Part shown: positions 43,024 through 50,385 of the stretch, piece after piece
How positions within the stretch are numbered: the stretch's first letter is position 1
Layout: every line of letters starts with the position of its first letter
Source of the DNA: Bacteroidales bacterium
GTDB taxonomy: Bacteria > Bacteroidota > Bacteroidia > Bacteroidales > UBA932
Assembly (NCBI GenBank): GCA_017412645.1
Contig: JAFPWX010000017.1
Span: forward strand, 1-64,000
DNA: 64,000 nt
Direction of reading: 5' to 3'
Notes under the pieces: generated by a model
Told to the model about the DNA's origin: nothing
Seen by the model: the letters and a program-made list of their open reading frames with translations, nothing else
Databases searched by the model: none
Program-made: the position numbers and the translations under genes

Positions 43024-43782
43024 ATGAAAAAGATTCTCATGATTTGTGCCGCCGGACTCGCTGTCCTGGCCGCCGTGTCCTGTTGTAAGAACGCCAATAA
43101 GGTAACCGCCATCGTGGCAGGTCCCGAGCAGGATGTTATCGCCCTCCAGATTGCTTACGAGGCTCCCGTATGCCCCGAAAGCGTGTGCCCAGAAGCCTTT
43201 GAGGTGTGCGGCCGCGAGGTTGTTTGCGCCAAGGCTTGCCCCAAAAGCGGAGCCGTTACCCTGATTCTGAAGGGTAACTGCCCGAAGGCTGAATGTGCAG
43301 AGAAGGCCGAATGCGGCGAAAAGCCGGAGTGCGAAAAGGCTTGCGATAAGCCCTGCGAGAAGAAGTGCGAAGAGCCCAAGCCCTGCTGCAAAGAAGAGAA
43401 GGCCTGCTGCGAGGAAGACTGCTGCGCCGAGCCCAAGCCCTGCAAGGAAGAAGGCGCTGAGTGCTGCGACAAGCCCGAGTGCTGCAAGAAGGGTGACAAG
43501 CCCTGCTGCAAGGAAGGCAAGCCTGAGTGCGAAAAGAAGGCAGAATGCGGTGATAAGCCCGAGTGCAAGAAAGAGTGCAAGGAGATTGCTGTTCCGAAGA
43601 TCTGCGTGAAGCAGGTGGCCGACATCAAGGATGTGGAAGGCAATGTGATCCCGGCATGGAAGAAGGCAGTCAAGGCCAGCGAGGTCAAGCCCTTCTGCGC
43701 CAAGAAGGCAAAATGCGGTGAAAAGCCGGAGTGCAGTGAAAAGCCGGAGTGCGAAAAGGCTTGCGAGAAGGAGTGCGAATAA
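43024..43782 (+). CDS. Cysteine-rich, Glu/Lys/Pro-repeat lipoprotein (metallothionein-like composition)
   Basis: The 252-residue product starts with a probable lipoprotein signal (MKKILMICAAGLAVLAAVSC, then C). I count 39 cysteines, most in the repeat region at about 80-185, built from short units such as CGEKPECEKAC, PKPCCKEEKACC, CDKPECCKKG and CGDKPECKKEC, and again at the C-terminus. Two cysteine-poor parts flank it (KVTAIVAGPEQDVIALQIAY and AVPKICVKQVADIKDVEGNV). I do not recognise a family. The composition suggests metal binding or heavy disulphide cross-linking at the cell surface, but this is inference. The frame upstream of 43024 is open only by chance and crosses the tRNA. A rho-independent terminator follows at 43816-43850. 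Confidence 0.85.
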   Translation: MKKILMICAAGLAVLAAVSCCKNANKVTAIVAGPEQDVIALQIAYEAPVCPESVCPEAFEVCGREVVCAKACPKSGAVTLILKGNCPKAECAEKAECGEKPECEKACDKPCEKKCEEPKPCCKEEKACCEEDCCAEPKPCKEEGAECCDKPECCKKGDKPCCKEGKPECEKKAECGDKPECKKECKEIAVPKICVKQVADIKDVEGNVIPAWKKAVKASEVKPFCAKKAKCGEKPECSEKPECEKACEKECE

Positions 43783-43815
43783 GCGCGAAAGCCTTTAGTT
43801 TCAAACATTTTACCG

Positions 43816-43850
43816 GAGACGTCCCGCACAACGGGGCGTCTCTGTTGTTT
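43816..43850 (+). terminator. Terminator after cysteine-rich gene
   Basis: Stem GAGACGTCCC with GGGGCGTCTC (one G-T pair) and a seven-base loop, followed by TGTTGTTT. Confidence 0.7.
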
Positions 43851-43901
43851 ACCATGAGGCCACAAAGGCGGCCGTAAACGGACCATTTTCAGAAAAAGTA
43901 G

Positions 43902-43909
43902 TATATTTG
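43902..43909 (+). promoter_or_regulatory. -7 box of spt
   Basis: TATATTTG, 22 bases before the ATG at 43932. Confidence 0.55.
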
Positions 43910-43931
43910 CGGACTACTAAAACCTGAAAAA

Positions 43932-45122
43932 ATGAACGCTACATTAGATGCGCGTTGCGGTCAGTACACTCTGCCGCAGGAAGTTAAGGCCATGGGAATC
44001 TATCCCTACTACAGGCCTATCGAATCGGGGCAGGACCCGGTCGTCGACATGGACGGCAAGCGTGTCCTGATGTTCGGAAGCAACTCCTATCTTGGACTTT
44101 CCGACGACCCGAGGCTTAAGGAAGCCGCAATCAAAGCTATCAAGAAATACGGTACAAGCTGTTCCGGATCACGTTTCCTGAACGGCACGCTGGATATTCA
44201 TCTCGAACTCGAAGAAAAACTTGCGAAATTCGTCGGAAAAGACGAAGCCGTGACCTACAGCACCGGTTTCCAGACCAACCTGGGAGTGGTGAGCAGCCTC
44301 AGCTTCCGCGACGGATTCGTCTTCCTGGATGCTCTGGATCACGCCTGCATCATCGACGGCGCACGTCTGGGCCTGGGCAAGACCTTCAAATTCCCGCACA
44401 ACGACATGCGCGGCCTCGAGAAGAAACTTCGCATCGCCCCGAAGAACGCTCCCAAGCTCATCGCGGTAGACGGCATCTACTCGATGGAAGGCGACATCGC
44501 CCCGCTACCCGAAATCGTGGCCCTGGCGGAAAAGTACAACGCCTACATACTGGTGGACGACGCTCACGGACTTGGAGTCATCGGCCGTGACGGACGCGGA
44601 ACCTCCGACCACTTCGGCCTCACCGACAAGGTAGACCTCATCATGGGTACCTTCAGCAAGAGCTTCGGCTCGCTGGGCGGATTCATCGCCGCCGACAAGA
44701 CCGTGATGAACTTCCTTAAGCACAACTCCCGCAGCCTTATCTTCAGCGCCAGTATGCCGCCGGCAAACGTGGCCGCCGTTTCAAAGGCTCTCGATATCAT
44801 GCAGAGCGAGCCCGAGCGCGTTACACATCTCTGGGACCTCACTCATCACGCTCACGACGAGTTCCGCCGCCGCGGTTTCGACATCGGCCACACCCAGTCG
44901 CCGATCATCCCGCTCTTCGTTCGCGACACCGTCAAGGCTCTCACCGCTGTGAAGCTGGCTCTGGAAGAGGGAGTGTTCATCACCCCGGTCATTCCGCCGG
45001 CAGTGCCGCAGGACAGCGTAATCATCCGCTTCGCCCTCATGGCCACTCACACCATGGAGCAGCTGGACGAAGGTATCGATAAGGTGGAGAAAATCTTCCG
45101 AAAACTCGAGATCATCAAATAA
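43932..45122 (+). CDS. spt: Serine palmitoyltransferase (alpha-oxoamine synthase)
   Basis: This 396-residue PLP enzyme condenses serine with a fatty acyl-CoA, the first step of sphingolipid synthesis in Bacteroidetes. It aligns over its length with the Bacteroides Spt: VLMFGSNSYLGLSDDPR, GTSCSGSRFLNGTLDIHLEL, DHACIIDGARL, VDGIYSMEGDIAPLPEIV, VDDAHGLGVIGRDGRG and the PLP-lysine motif GTFSKSFGSLGGFIAAD. Relatives include glycine C-acetyltransferase and 8-amino-7-oxononanoate synthase. The near-identity to Bacteroides Spt in SPIIPLFVRDT and PVIPPAVPQD favours serine palmitoyltransferase. It has its own -7 box and ends in a bidirectional terminator. Confidence 0.9.
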   Translation: MNATLDARCGQYTLPQEVKAMGIYPYYRPIESGQDPVVDMDGKRVLMFGSNSYLGLSDDPRLKEAAIKAIKKYGTSCSGSRFLNGTLDIHLELEEKLAKFVGKDEAVTYSTGFQTNLGVVSSLSFRDGFVFLDALDHACIIDGARLGLGKTFKFPHNDMRGLEKKLRIAPKNAPKLIAVDGIYSMEGDIAPLPEIVALAEKYNAYILVDDAHGLGVIGRDGRGTSDHFGLTDKVDLIMGTFSKSFGSLGGFIAADKTVMNFLKHNSRSLIFSASMPPANVAAVSKALDIMQSEPERVTHLWDLTHHAHDEFRRRGFDIGHTQSPIIPLFVRDTVKALTAVKLALEEGVFITPVIPPAVPQDSVIIRFALMATHTMEQLDEGIDKVEKIFRKLEIIK

Positions 45123-45151
45123 AAAAAGCTTCCGGAATGGAAGCTTTTTTT
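45121..45151. terminator. Bidirectional terminator between spt and the small membrane protein gene
   Basis: AAAAAAAGCTTCC pairs with GGAAGCTTTTTTT around a five-base loop. The stem is flanked by A and T runs, so it works on both strands for two convergent genes. Confidence 0.88.
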
Positions 45152-45335
45152 ACTTAAACCACTCGGTGATATGGTTCTTGGCCCAGAGATAGTAGAGCGC
45201 GAGGCCCAGCCAGCTGAGACCGAGGACAACAACACAGCAAATGATTTTACCCACTAGGCTGATGGGCTTCTTAATGATGTCGATTACTGCCAATACGGCC
45301 AGCACCAAACCGACGAGATAAATTATTTTTCCCAT
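45150..45335 (-). CDS. Small two-helix membrane protein (PLDc_N-like)
   Basis: The 61-residue protein (MGKIIYLVGLVLAVLAVIDI, then two hydrophobic helices and GLALYYLWAKNHITEW) resembles the N-terminal membrane module of cardiolipin-synthase-like proteins (PLDc_N), found alone in many Bacteroidetes. I choose the ATG at 45335, because the upstream ATG at 45365 adds ten non-conserved residues. It is convergent with spt. Confidence 0.7.
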   Translation of the reverse strand: MGKIIYLVGLVLAVLAVIDIIKKPISLVGKIICCVVVLGLSWLGLALYYLWAKNHITEWFK

Positions 45336-45396
45336 AATACAAATATGAGAAAAAATCCCGAACATGCCAAATCGGACGGCCTTACGGATTTTTTCT

Positions 45397-45404
45397 TAAA
45401 TTTG
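45397..45404 (+). promoter_or_regulatory. -7 box of mutS
   Basis: TAAATTTG ends seven bases before the mutS ATG at 45412. Confidence 0.5.
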
Positions 45405-45411
45405 TAATCTT

Positions 45412-48030
45412 ATGGCAAAGGCCCCGGAAGATACCCCGATGCTCAAGCAGTACTTCGCTACGAAGGCACTGCACCCCGAAGCCATCCTGCTCTACAGGGT
45501 GGGGGATTTCTTTGAGGCCTATTCCGACGACGCCGTACTGGTGAGTAAGCTGCTCGGCCTGGTGCTCACGCACCGCTCAAACGGCGAAAAGGGCTCCACC
45601 GAAATGGCAGGAGTTCCGCATCACGCGCTGCAGCAGTATCTTCCCAAACTGGTGCGGGCGGGCTACAAGGTGGCAGTCTGCGATCAGCTGGAAGACCCGA
45701 AGCTCGCTAAGGGCAAACTGGTGAAACGCGGCATCACGGAAATCCTCACCCCCGGCGTGGCCTTCTCCGAAGGCATGCTGGAGCAGAAGGAGCACAACTT
45801 CCTATGCGGTCTCGAATTCGACTCGCACGGAGCCGTGGGCGCGGCCTTCCTGGACGTCTCCACAGGCACTTTTCAGGTGGCGCAGGGCAGCCTCGAATAC
45901 ATCAAAACGCTCATCGGCACCTTCGCTCCCAAGGAACTCGTGGTGCGCCGCGACCTTCACCGCAGCTGCGCGGAGCAGTTCCCCGGCATCTACATCAGCC
46001 CCATCGAAGAATGGGCGTTCGTGCAGGATGCCGCGGAAGAACGTCTGAAAAAGCAGCTCGGCACCAGCGGCCTCAAGGGCTTCGGCATCGAAGCGTACCC
46101 ACTCGCCATATGCGCGGCAGGAGCGCTTCTGGTCTACCTTGAGCAGACGGAACACGCGGGCCTGGGCAACATCTGCAGCATCTCCCGAATCGAAGAGGGG
46201 AAGTTTGTCTGGATGGACCGCTTCACCGTCCGCAATCTGGAGATATTCCAGAGTAGCTCCGGCCGCGACGGGGTGGCTCTGGTAGATGTGCTCGACCGCT
46301 GCAGCTCCCCAATGGGCTCCCGCCTGCTCCGCAGCTGGCTTGCAATGCCCATACTCGACCGTGCCGCCCTGAACGACCGCTACGACATCGTCGGCCATTT
46401 CACGAAGAACGAAGAGACCCTCTCGGCCTTGCGCAGCCTTCTGGAAGACGTGGGCGACCTCGAGAGGATAATCTCCCGCGCAGCGACCGGCAAGATACTG
46501 CCCCGGGAAATGCTGCAGCTGCGCCGGTCGCTGGAGCAGATGGAGCCGATTCGGGAGCTGTGCCTCGAGGACGCCGAAGCTCCGGCTGCACTCGTCAAGC
46601 TGCTGAAGGGAATGAAGGACTGCGGGCGTCTGCTCGGAAAGATATCAGCCACCCTTTCGGAGAATCCGGCCGTGCAGATCGGCAAGGGCGAAGTCATCGC
46701 CCGCGGCGTGAGCAAGGAACTCGACTCGCTGCGCGACATCTCCACCGGCGGCAAGGACTACCTGCTGGAACTGCAGAACCGCGAGGCGGAACGCACCGGC
46801 ATCGGCAGCCTCAAGATTGGCTACAACAGCGTGTTCGGCTACTACTTCGAGGTTCGCAATTCCGCGCGCGACCAGGTGCCACCCGAATGGCATCGCAAGC
46901 AGACCCTCGTGAACGCCGAGCGCTACATCACAGAAGAGCTGAAGGCCTACGAAGAGAAGATCCTCGGAGCAGAAGACGCCATCCTGGCCCTCGAGAGCCA
47001 GCTCTACGCCGGTCTGGTGACGGAGGTGCAGAAGGGCATACGCGACATTCAGGCCAACTGCCGCGTGCTCTCTCAGCTCGACGTGCTGCAGAGCTTCGCG
47101 CGTCAGGCCATCGACCGGAATTACTGCCGGCCCGTGGTGGACGGCGGCACCGTGCTGGACCTCAAGGGAGCGCGGCATGCCGTCATCGAAACGCTCATGC
47201 CTCCCGGCGAGGAATACGTGCCGAACGACATCCACATGGACTCGTCGGCCACGCAGATAATGATACTCACCGGTCCGAACATGTCGGGCAAGTCGGCCCT
47301 GCTGCGGCAGACGGCCCTCATCGTGCTCATGGCGCAGGCCGGCTCATTCGTCCCGGCCATGGAGGCGCATTTTGGCTACTTCGACAAGATCTTCACCCGC
47401 GTGGGCGCGACCGACAACATCTCCCGCGGCGAATCCACCTTCATGGTGGAGATGCTCGAAACGGCAATGATAATGCACAACCTTTCGGCGCGTTCGCTGG
47501 TGCTGCTCGACGAGATCGGCCGCGGCACCTCCACCTACGACGGCATGTCCATCGCGAGCGCGCTGGTGGAATACATCCACAAGTTCGGCAAGGGGGCCAA
47601 GACCCTCTTCGCCACCCATTATCACGAACTCAACGACCTGGAGGAGCGCTTCCCCAGGGTTCACAACTACCACATAGCCGTGAAGGAAGTGGGGCGCGAC
47701 GTGCTGTTCCTGCGCAAGCTGGAGCCGGGCGGAGTGTCGCACAGTTTCGGTATCCACGTGGCCCGAATGGCAGGTATGCCGCGGGAAATCGTGGACACGG
47801 CGGAGGCCACGCTGAAGGCCCTTGAACGCCGGGAGAAGAACGCCATGGCAGTGGAGAAATCCGGCGAACTGCACGACGACGGCTCCCTGCAGCTGAGCCT
47901 TTTCCAGCTGGACGACCCAACCCTCTCCAGCCTGCGTGCTTCGCTTGAAGCCGCCGACCTCAACAACATGACCCCGATGCAGGCCTTCGACCTGCTTCGG
48001 AAGATGAAGGAAGAAATAGGATTGCAATGA
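45412..48030 (+). CDS. mutS: DNA mismatch repair protein MutS
   Basis: This 872-residue mismatch-recognition ATPase has the N-terminal mismatch-binding domain with the Phe-x-Glu motif (GDFFEAYSDD, F33/E35). Connector, lever and clamp domains follow, then the ATPase with Walker A GPNMSGKSALLRQ, STFMVEMLETAMIMHNLSAR, Walker B LVLLDEIGRGTSTYDG and the FATHYHEL switch. The C-terminal dimerisation region ends QAFDLLRKMKEEIGLQ. Its length is normal. The stop overlaps the start of the next gene by four bases, so a secreted nuclease is translated from the same message. Confidence 0.98.
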   Translation: MAKAPEDTPMLKQYFATKALHPEAILLYRVGDFFEAYSDDAVLVSKLLGLVLTHRSNGEKGSTEMAGVPHHALQQYLPKLVRAGYKVAVCDQLEDPKLAKGKLVKRGITEILTPGVAFSEGMLEQKEHNFLCGLEFDSHGAVGAAFLDVSTGTFQVAQGSLEYIKTLIGTFAPKELVVRRDLHRSCAEQFPGIYISPIEEWAFVQDAAEERLKKQLGTSGLKGFGIEAYPLAICAAGALLVYLEQTEHAGLGNICSISRIEEGKFVWMDRFTVRNLEIFQSSSGRDGVALVDVLDRCSSPMGSRLLRSWLAMPILDRAALNDRYDIVGHFTKNEETLSALRSLLEDVGDLERIISRAATGKILPREMLQLRRSLEQMEPIRELCLEDAEAPAALVKLLKGMKDCGRLLGKISATLSENPAVQIGKGEVIARGVSKELDSLRDISTGGKDYLLELQNREAERTGIGSLKIGYNSVFGYYFEVRNSARDQVPPEWHRKQTLVNAERYITEELKAYEEKILGAEDAILALESQLYAGLVTEVQKGIRDIQANCRVLSQLDVLQSFARQAIDRNYCRPVVDGGTVLDLKGARHAVIETLMPPGEEYVPNDIHMDSSATQIMILTGPNMSGKSALLRQTALIVLMAQAGSFVPAMEAHFGYFDKIFTRVGATDNISRGESTFMVEMLETAMIMHNLSARSLVLLDEIGRGTSTYDGMSIASALVEYIHKFGKGAKTLFATHYHELNDLEERFPRVHNYHIAVKEVGRDVLFLRKLEPGGVSHSFGIHVARMAGMPREIVDTAEATLKALERREKNAMAVEKSGELHDDGSLQLSLFQLDDPTLSSLRASLEAADLNNMTPMQAFDLLRKMKEEIGLQ

Positions 48031-49103
48031 CACTGAAACGCTACTTTTTGCTTTTGATGGCCGCTCTCGCGGTCTTCGCCTGTACGCCGGGAGCATCTCT
48101 GGATACGGATGACGAAGGCTGGCAGGAACAGACGGATCCGAACGAGGGAACAGAAGAACCCGACGGCCCGAGCCATCCCGACGACCCGCAGGAGCAGGAT
48201 GACCACGGGCACGGCCAGGGCGGGCAGCAGACCCTCCCGCAGCCGGGTTGGTTCGAACTGCCGAAGATGGACATTGCCAAGGAGGGCAAATACATGATTA
48301 ATTCCAGCGACAACAGCCAATATTACGCATGGCATATCTGTCCGGATGTTAAAGGCCCGGGGGGCAATAATGCTCGCAACTACACGGTTTGTTTCAGCGC
48401 TGATTATCATTGTCCCCTGTGGATAGCTGCCCCGCTGCATCCAATGTATCAGGCTTCCGGACGTCACGAAGCCTATGGGCCGGACCCCGATATCCCGGAT
48501 GATTGCCAGTGGAGTAGTTCGTCAAACGCTTCCGGTTACAACAAAGGGCATATGCTTGGATCCGGAGACCGCAACATTACGGAAAAAACCAACAATCAAG
48601 TCTTTTACTACAGCAATATTGCGCCCCAGTTGAATTATAACAAGGAAGAAGGAGGCGGATTCAATACTGGAGGTGGCGGATGGAACACACTTGAAGATTG
48701 GATTGACAAGAACTGGGTGAAAAGCCAAACAGATACCTTGTATGCTGTGATAGGATGCTATTTCAAACCCTTCGGGGACGTATATCACAGCGGCACAATG
48801 GTCAATACAGAACTTCTCTCCGGATGGGGACGTTCAGACGTGGCTAAACCCACGATGTTCTACTATGTCCTGCTGAGACCTAAAAAGGCATATAGCGGCA
48901 AGTCGGTAAAAGATTGTAAAGCCAGTGAACTACAGTGTGCCGTATTTGCCCGCGCTCACGTGCGCAATCTTCACGGCCAAAAAGTAACGTCCACAGAAAT
49001 GATGTCCGTTTCCGACTTGGAGGCACTCACCGGCGTGACTTACTTCGCGAACGTTCCCCAGGCGCCGAAAGATACTTTCACTGCCTCCGACTGGGGACTC
49101 TAA
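48027..49103 (+). CDS. DNA/RNA non-specific endonuclease lipoprotein
   Basis: The 358-residue protein has a lipoprotein signal (MTLKRYFLLLMAALAVFAC). A disordered acidic linker rich in D, E, P and G follows (about 22-72, for example EEPDGPSHPDDPQEQ). The beta-beta-alpha-metal nuclease domain of the NucA/Serratia type comes next: GYNKGHMLGSGDR (catalytic His, divergent from the usual DRGH), VFYYSNIAPQLNYNKEEGGG (metal-site Asn and Gln) and W-x-LE in GGWNTLEDWI. It probably degrades extracellular nucleic acid at the cell surface. The ATGA overlap with mutS couples their translation. The Asn-Lys before Gly-His in place of Asp-Arg is unusual and may alter activity. Confidence 0.85.
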   Translation: MTLKRYFLLLMAALAVFACTPGASLDTDDEGWQEQTDPNEGTEEPDGPSHPDDPQEQDDHGHGQGGQQTLPQPGWFELPKMDIAKEGKYMINSSDNSQYYAWHICPDVKGPGGNNARNYTVCFSADYHCPLWIAAPLHPMYQASGRHEAYGPDPDIPDDCQWSSSSNASGYNKGHMLGSGDRNITEKTNNQVFYYSNIAPQLNYNKEEGGGFNTGGGGWNTLEDWIDKNWVKSQTDTLYAVIGCYFKPFGDVYHSGTMVNTELLSGWGRSDVAKPTMFYYVLLRPKKAYSGKSVKDCKASELQCAVFARAHVRNLHGQKVTSTEMMSVSDLEALTGVTYFANVPQAPKDTFTASDWGL

Positions 49104-49118
49104 AGCGCAGCTCCACTC

Positions 49119-50384
49119 ATGAAGAAGGTACTGATAATCACCTACTACTGGCCGCCGACCGGAGGGTCGGGGGTACAGCGCTGGGTGAAGTTCGCAAAGT
49201 ACCTTCCGTCGCAGGGCTGGCAGCCTGTTATCTACACTCCGGAAAACCCCGAACAGCTGGTTCGCGACGAGTCTCTGGAAGCCGAACTGCCTGCCGGAAT
49301 TGAAGTTATAAAAACCAGGATATCAGAGCCTTACGGGGTTTATCATAAGCTGGTTGGCAAGCGCGGCGAGGGAAAGGGAGCGGGGCTCAACCCCATCAAC
49401 TCCCAACGCAAGAGTTGGAAGCAGCGCCTGATGCTCTGGATACGAAGTAACTTTTTTGTTCCGGATCCGCGGCGCTCCTGGGTAAAGCCATCGGTCAAGT
49501 ACCTGAAAGACTGGCTTCGCGAGCACCCCGTTAACATTATTGTTACAACCGGTCCTCCGCATAGCATGCACCTCATAGGACTCCGTCTTCATCGTGCCAC
49601 CGGCATACCCTGGGTGGCGGATTTCCGGGATCCGTGGACAAAGATGTTCTATTTCAAGGACCTGCCTATGCTGCCGTGTGTGCGCCGCCGTCAGTTCAAG
49701 CTGGAGCGCGAGGTTCTGGACGGAGCAAGCGCCGTGGTTTCGGTGAGCCCGCCTGTCCGGGATGATTTCGCCGCCGCCACAGCCACCCCGGTGCATCTGA
49801 TTACCAACGGATTCGACGCCTCCGACTTCGCTAGTCCGGCCCCTCAGAGGCAGGACGGCGAGTTCCGCATAGTGCATACCGGTCTTTTCGCCTCTGACGG
49901 CAACCCCCTGAAGCTCTGGGACGCGCTGGCATCGGCCTGCAAGGAAGACGCCGGCTTCGCTTCGAAACTGCGGGTGCGTCTTGCCGGAAAGGTGGATCCT
50001 GAGATCGTGGAAGCCCTGCAGGAACGCGGGCTCTCGAAGAACCTTGTTCTGCTGGGATACCTTTCGCACAAGGATTCGGTAGCCGAACTTCGGAGCGCCG
50101 ACCTGGTGCTGCTGCCGCTGCGGCAATCGCCCGAATACCGGAAAGTGCTACCCGGAAAGATCTTCGAATGCATCGCCTCCGGCCGGCCGGTGCTCGGAAT
50201 CGGCCCGGAAGACAGCGCCGCGGCGCAGCTTCTGCGGGAGACCGGTGCCGGAACGATGGTGGATTGGGATAAGGTGCCGCCGTTGGAGGTTGAAGCAAAA
50301 TCGGGCGAAAAAACGACCGACTTTTCGAGGCAAGCCCTCGCTGGGAAGATGGTGGAACTGTTCGATAGCCTGATATCTGAGTAG
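49119..50384 (+). CDS. GT4-family glycosyltransferase
   Basis: The 421-residue cytoplasmic or peripheral glycosyltransferase has a GT-B fold. N-terminal motif: MKKVLIITYYWPPTGGSGVQ, with a basic PDPRRSWVKPS stretch. The C-terminal nucleotide-sugar site includes VHTGLFASDGNPLKLWDAL, LGYLSHKDSVAELRSADLVL and PGKIFECIASGRPVLGIGPE (the E-x-x-A-x-G-x-P motif). The donor and acceptor are unknown. The YfhO gene follows one base after its stop, so a shared role in surface polysaccharide or lipoteichoic-type glycosylation is plausible. Confidence 0.85.
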   Translation: MKKVLIITYYWPPTGGSGVQRWVKFAKYLPSQGWQPVIYTPENPEQLVRDESLEAELPAGIEVIKTRISEPYGVYHKLVGKRGEGKGAGLNPINSQRKSWKQRLMLWIRSNFFVPDPRRSWVKPSVKYLKDWLREHPVNIIVTTGPPHSMHLIGLRLHRATGIPWVADFRDPWTKMFYFKDLPMLPCVRRRQFKLEREVLDGASAVVSVSPPVRDDFAAATATPVHLITNGFDASDFASPAPQRQDGEFRIVHTGLFASDGNPLKLWDALASACKEDAGFASKLRVRLAGKVDPEIVEALQERGLSKNLVLLGYLSHKDSVAELRSADLVLLPLRQSPEYRKVLPGKIFECIASGRPVLGIGPEDSAAAQLLRETGAGTMVDWDKVPPLEVEAKSGEKTTDFSRQALAGKMVELFDSLISE

Positions 50385-50385
50385 T

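Noticed and set aside
43155-43886. Long antisense frame rich in Ser, Gln, Leu and His over the cysteine-rich gene
   Set aside because: It mirrors the repeat composition of the real gene and has no start context or family match.
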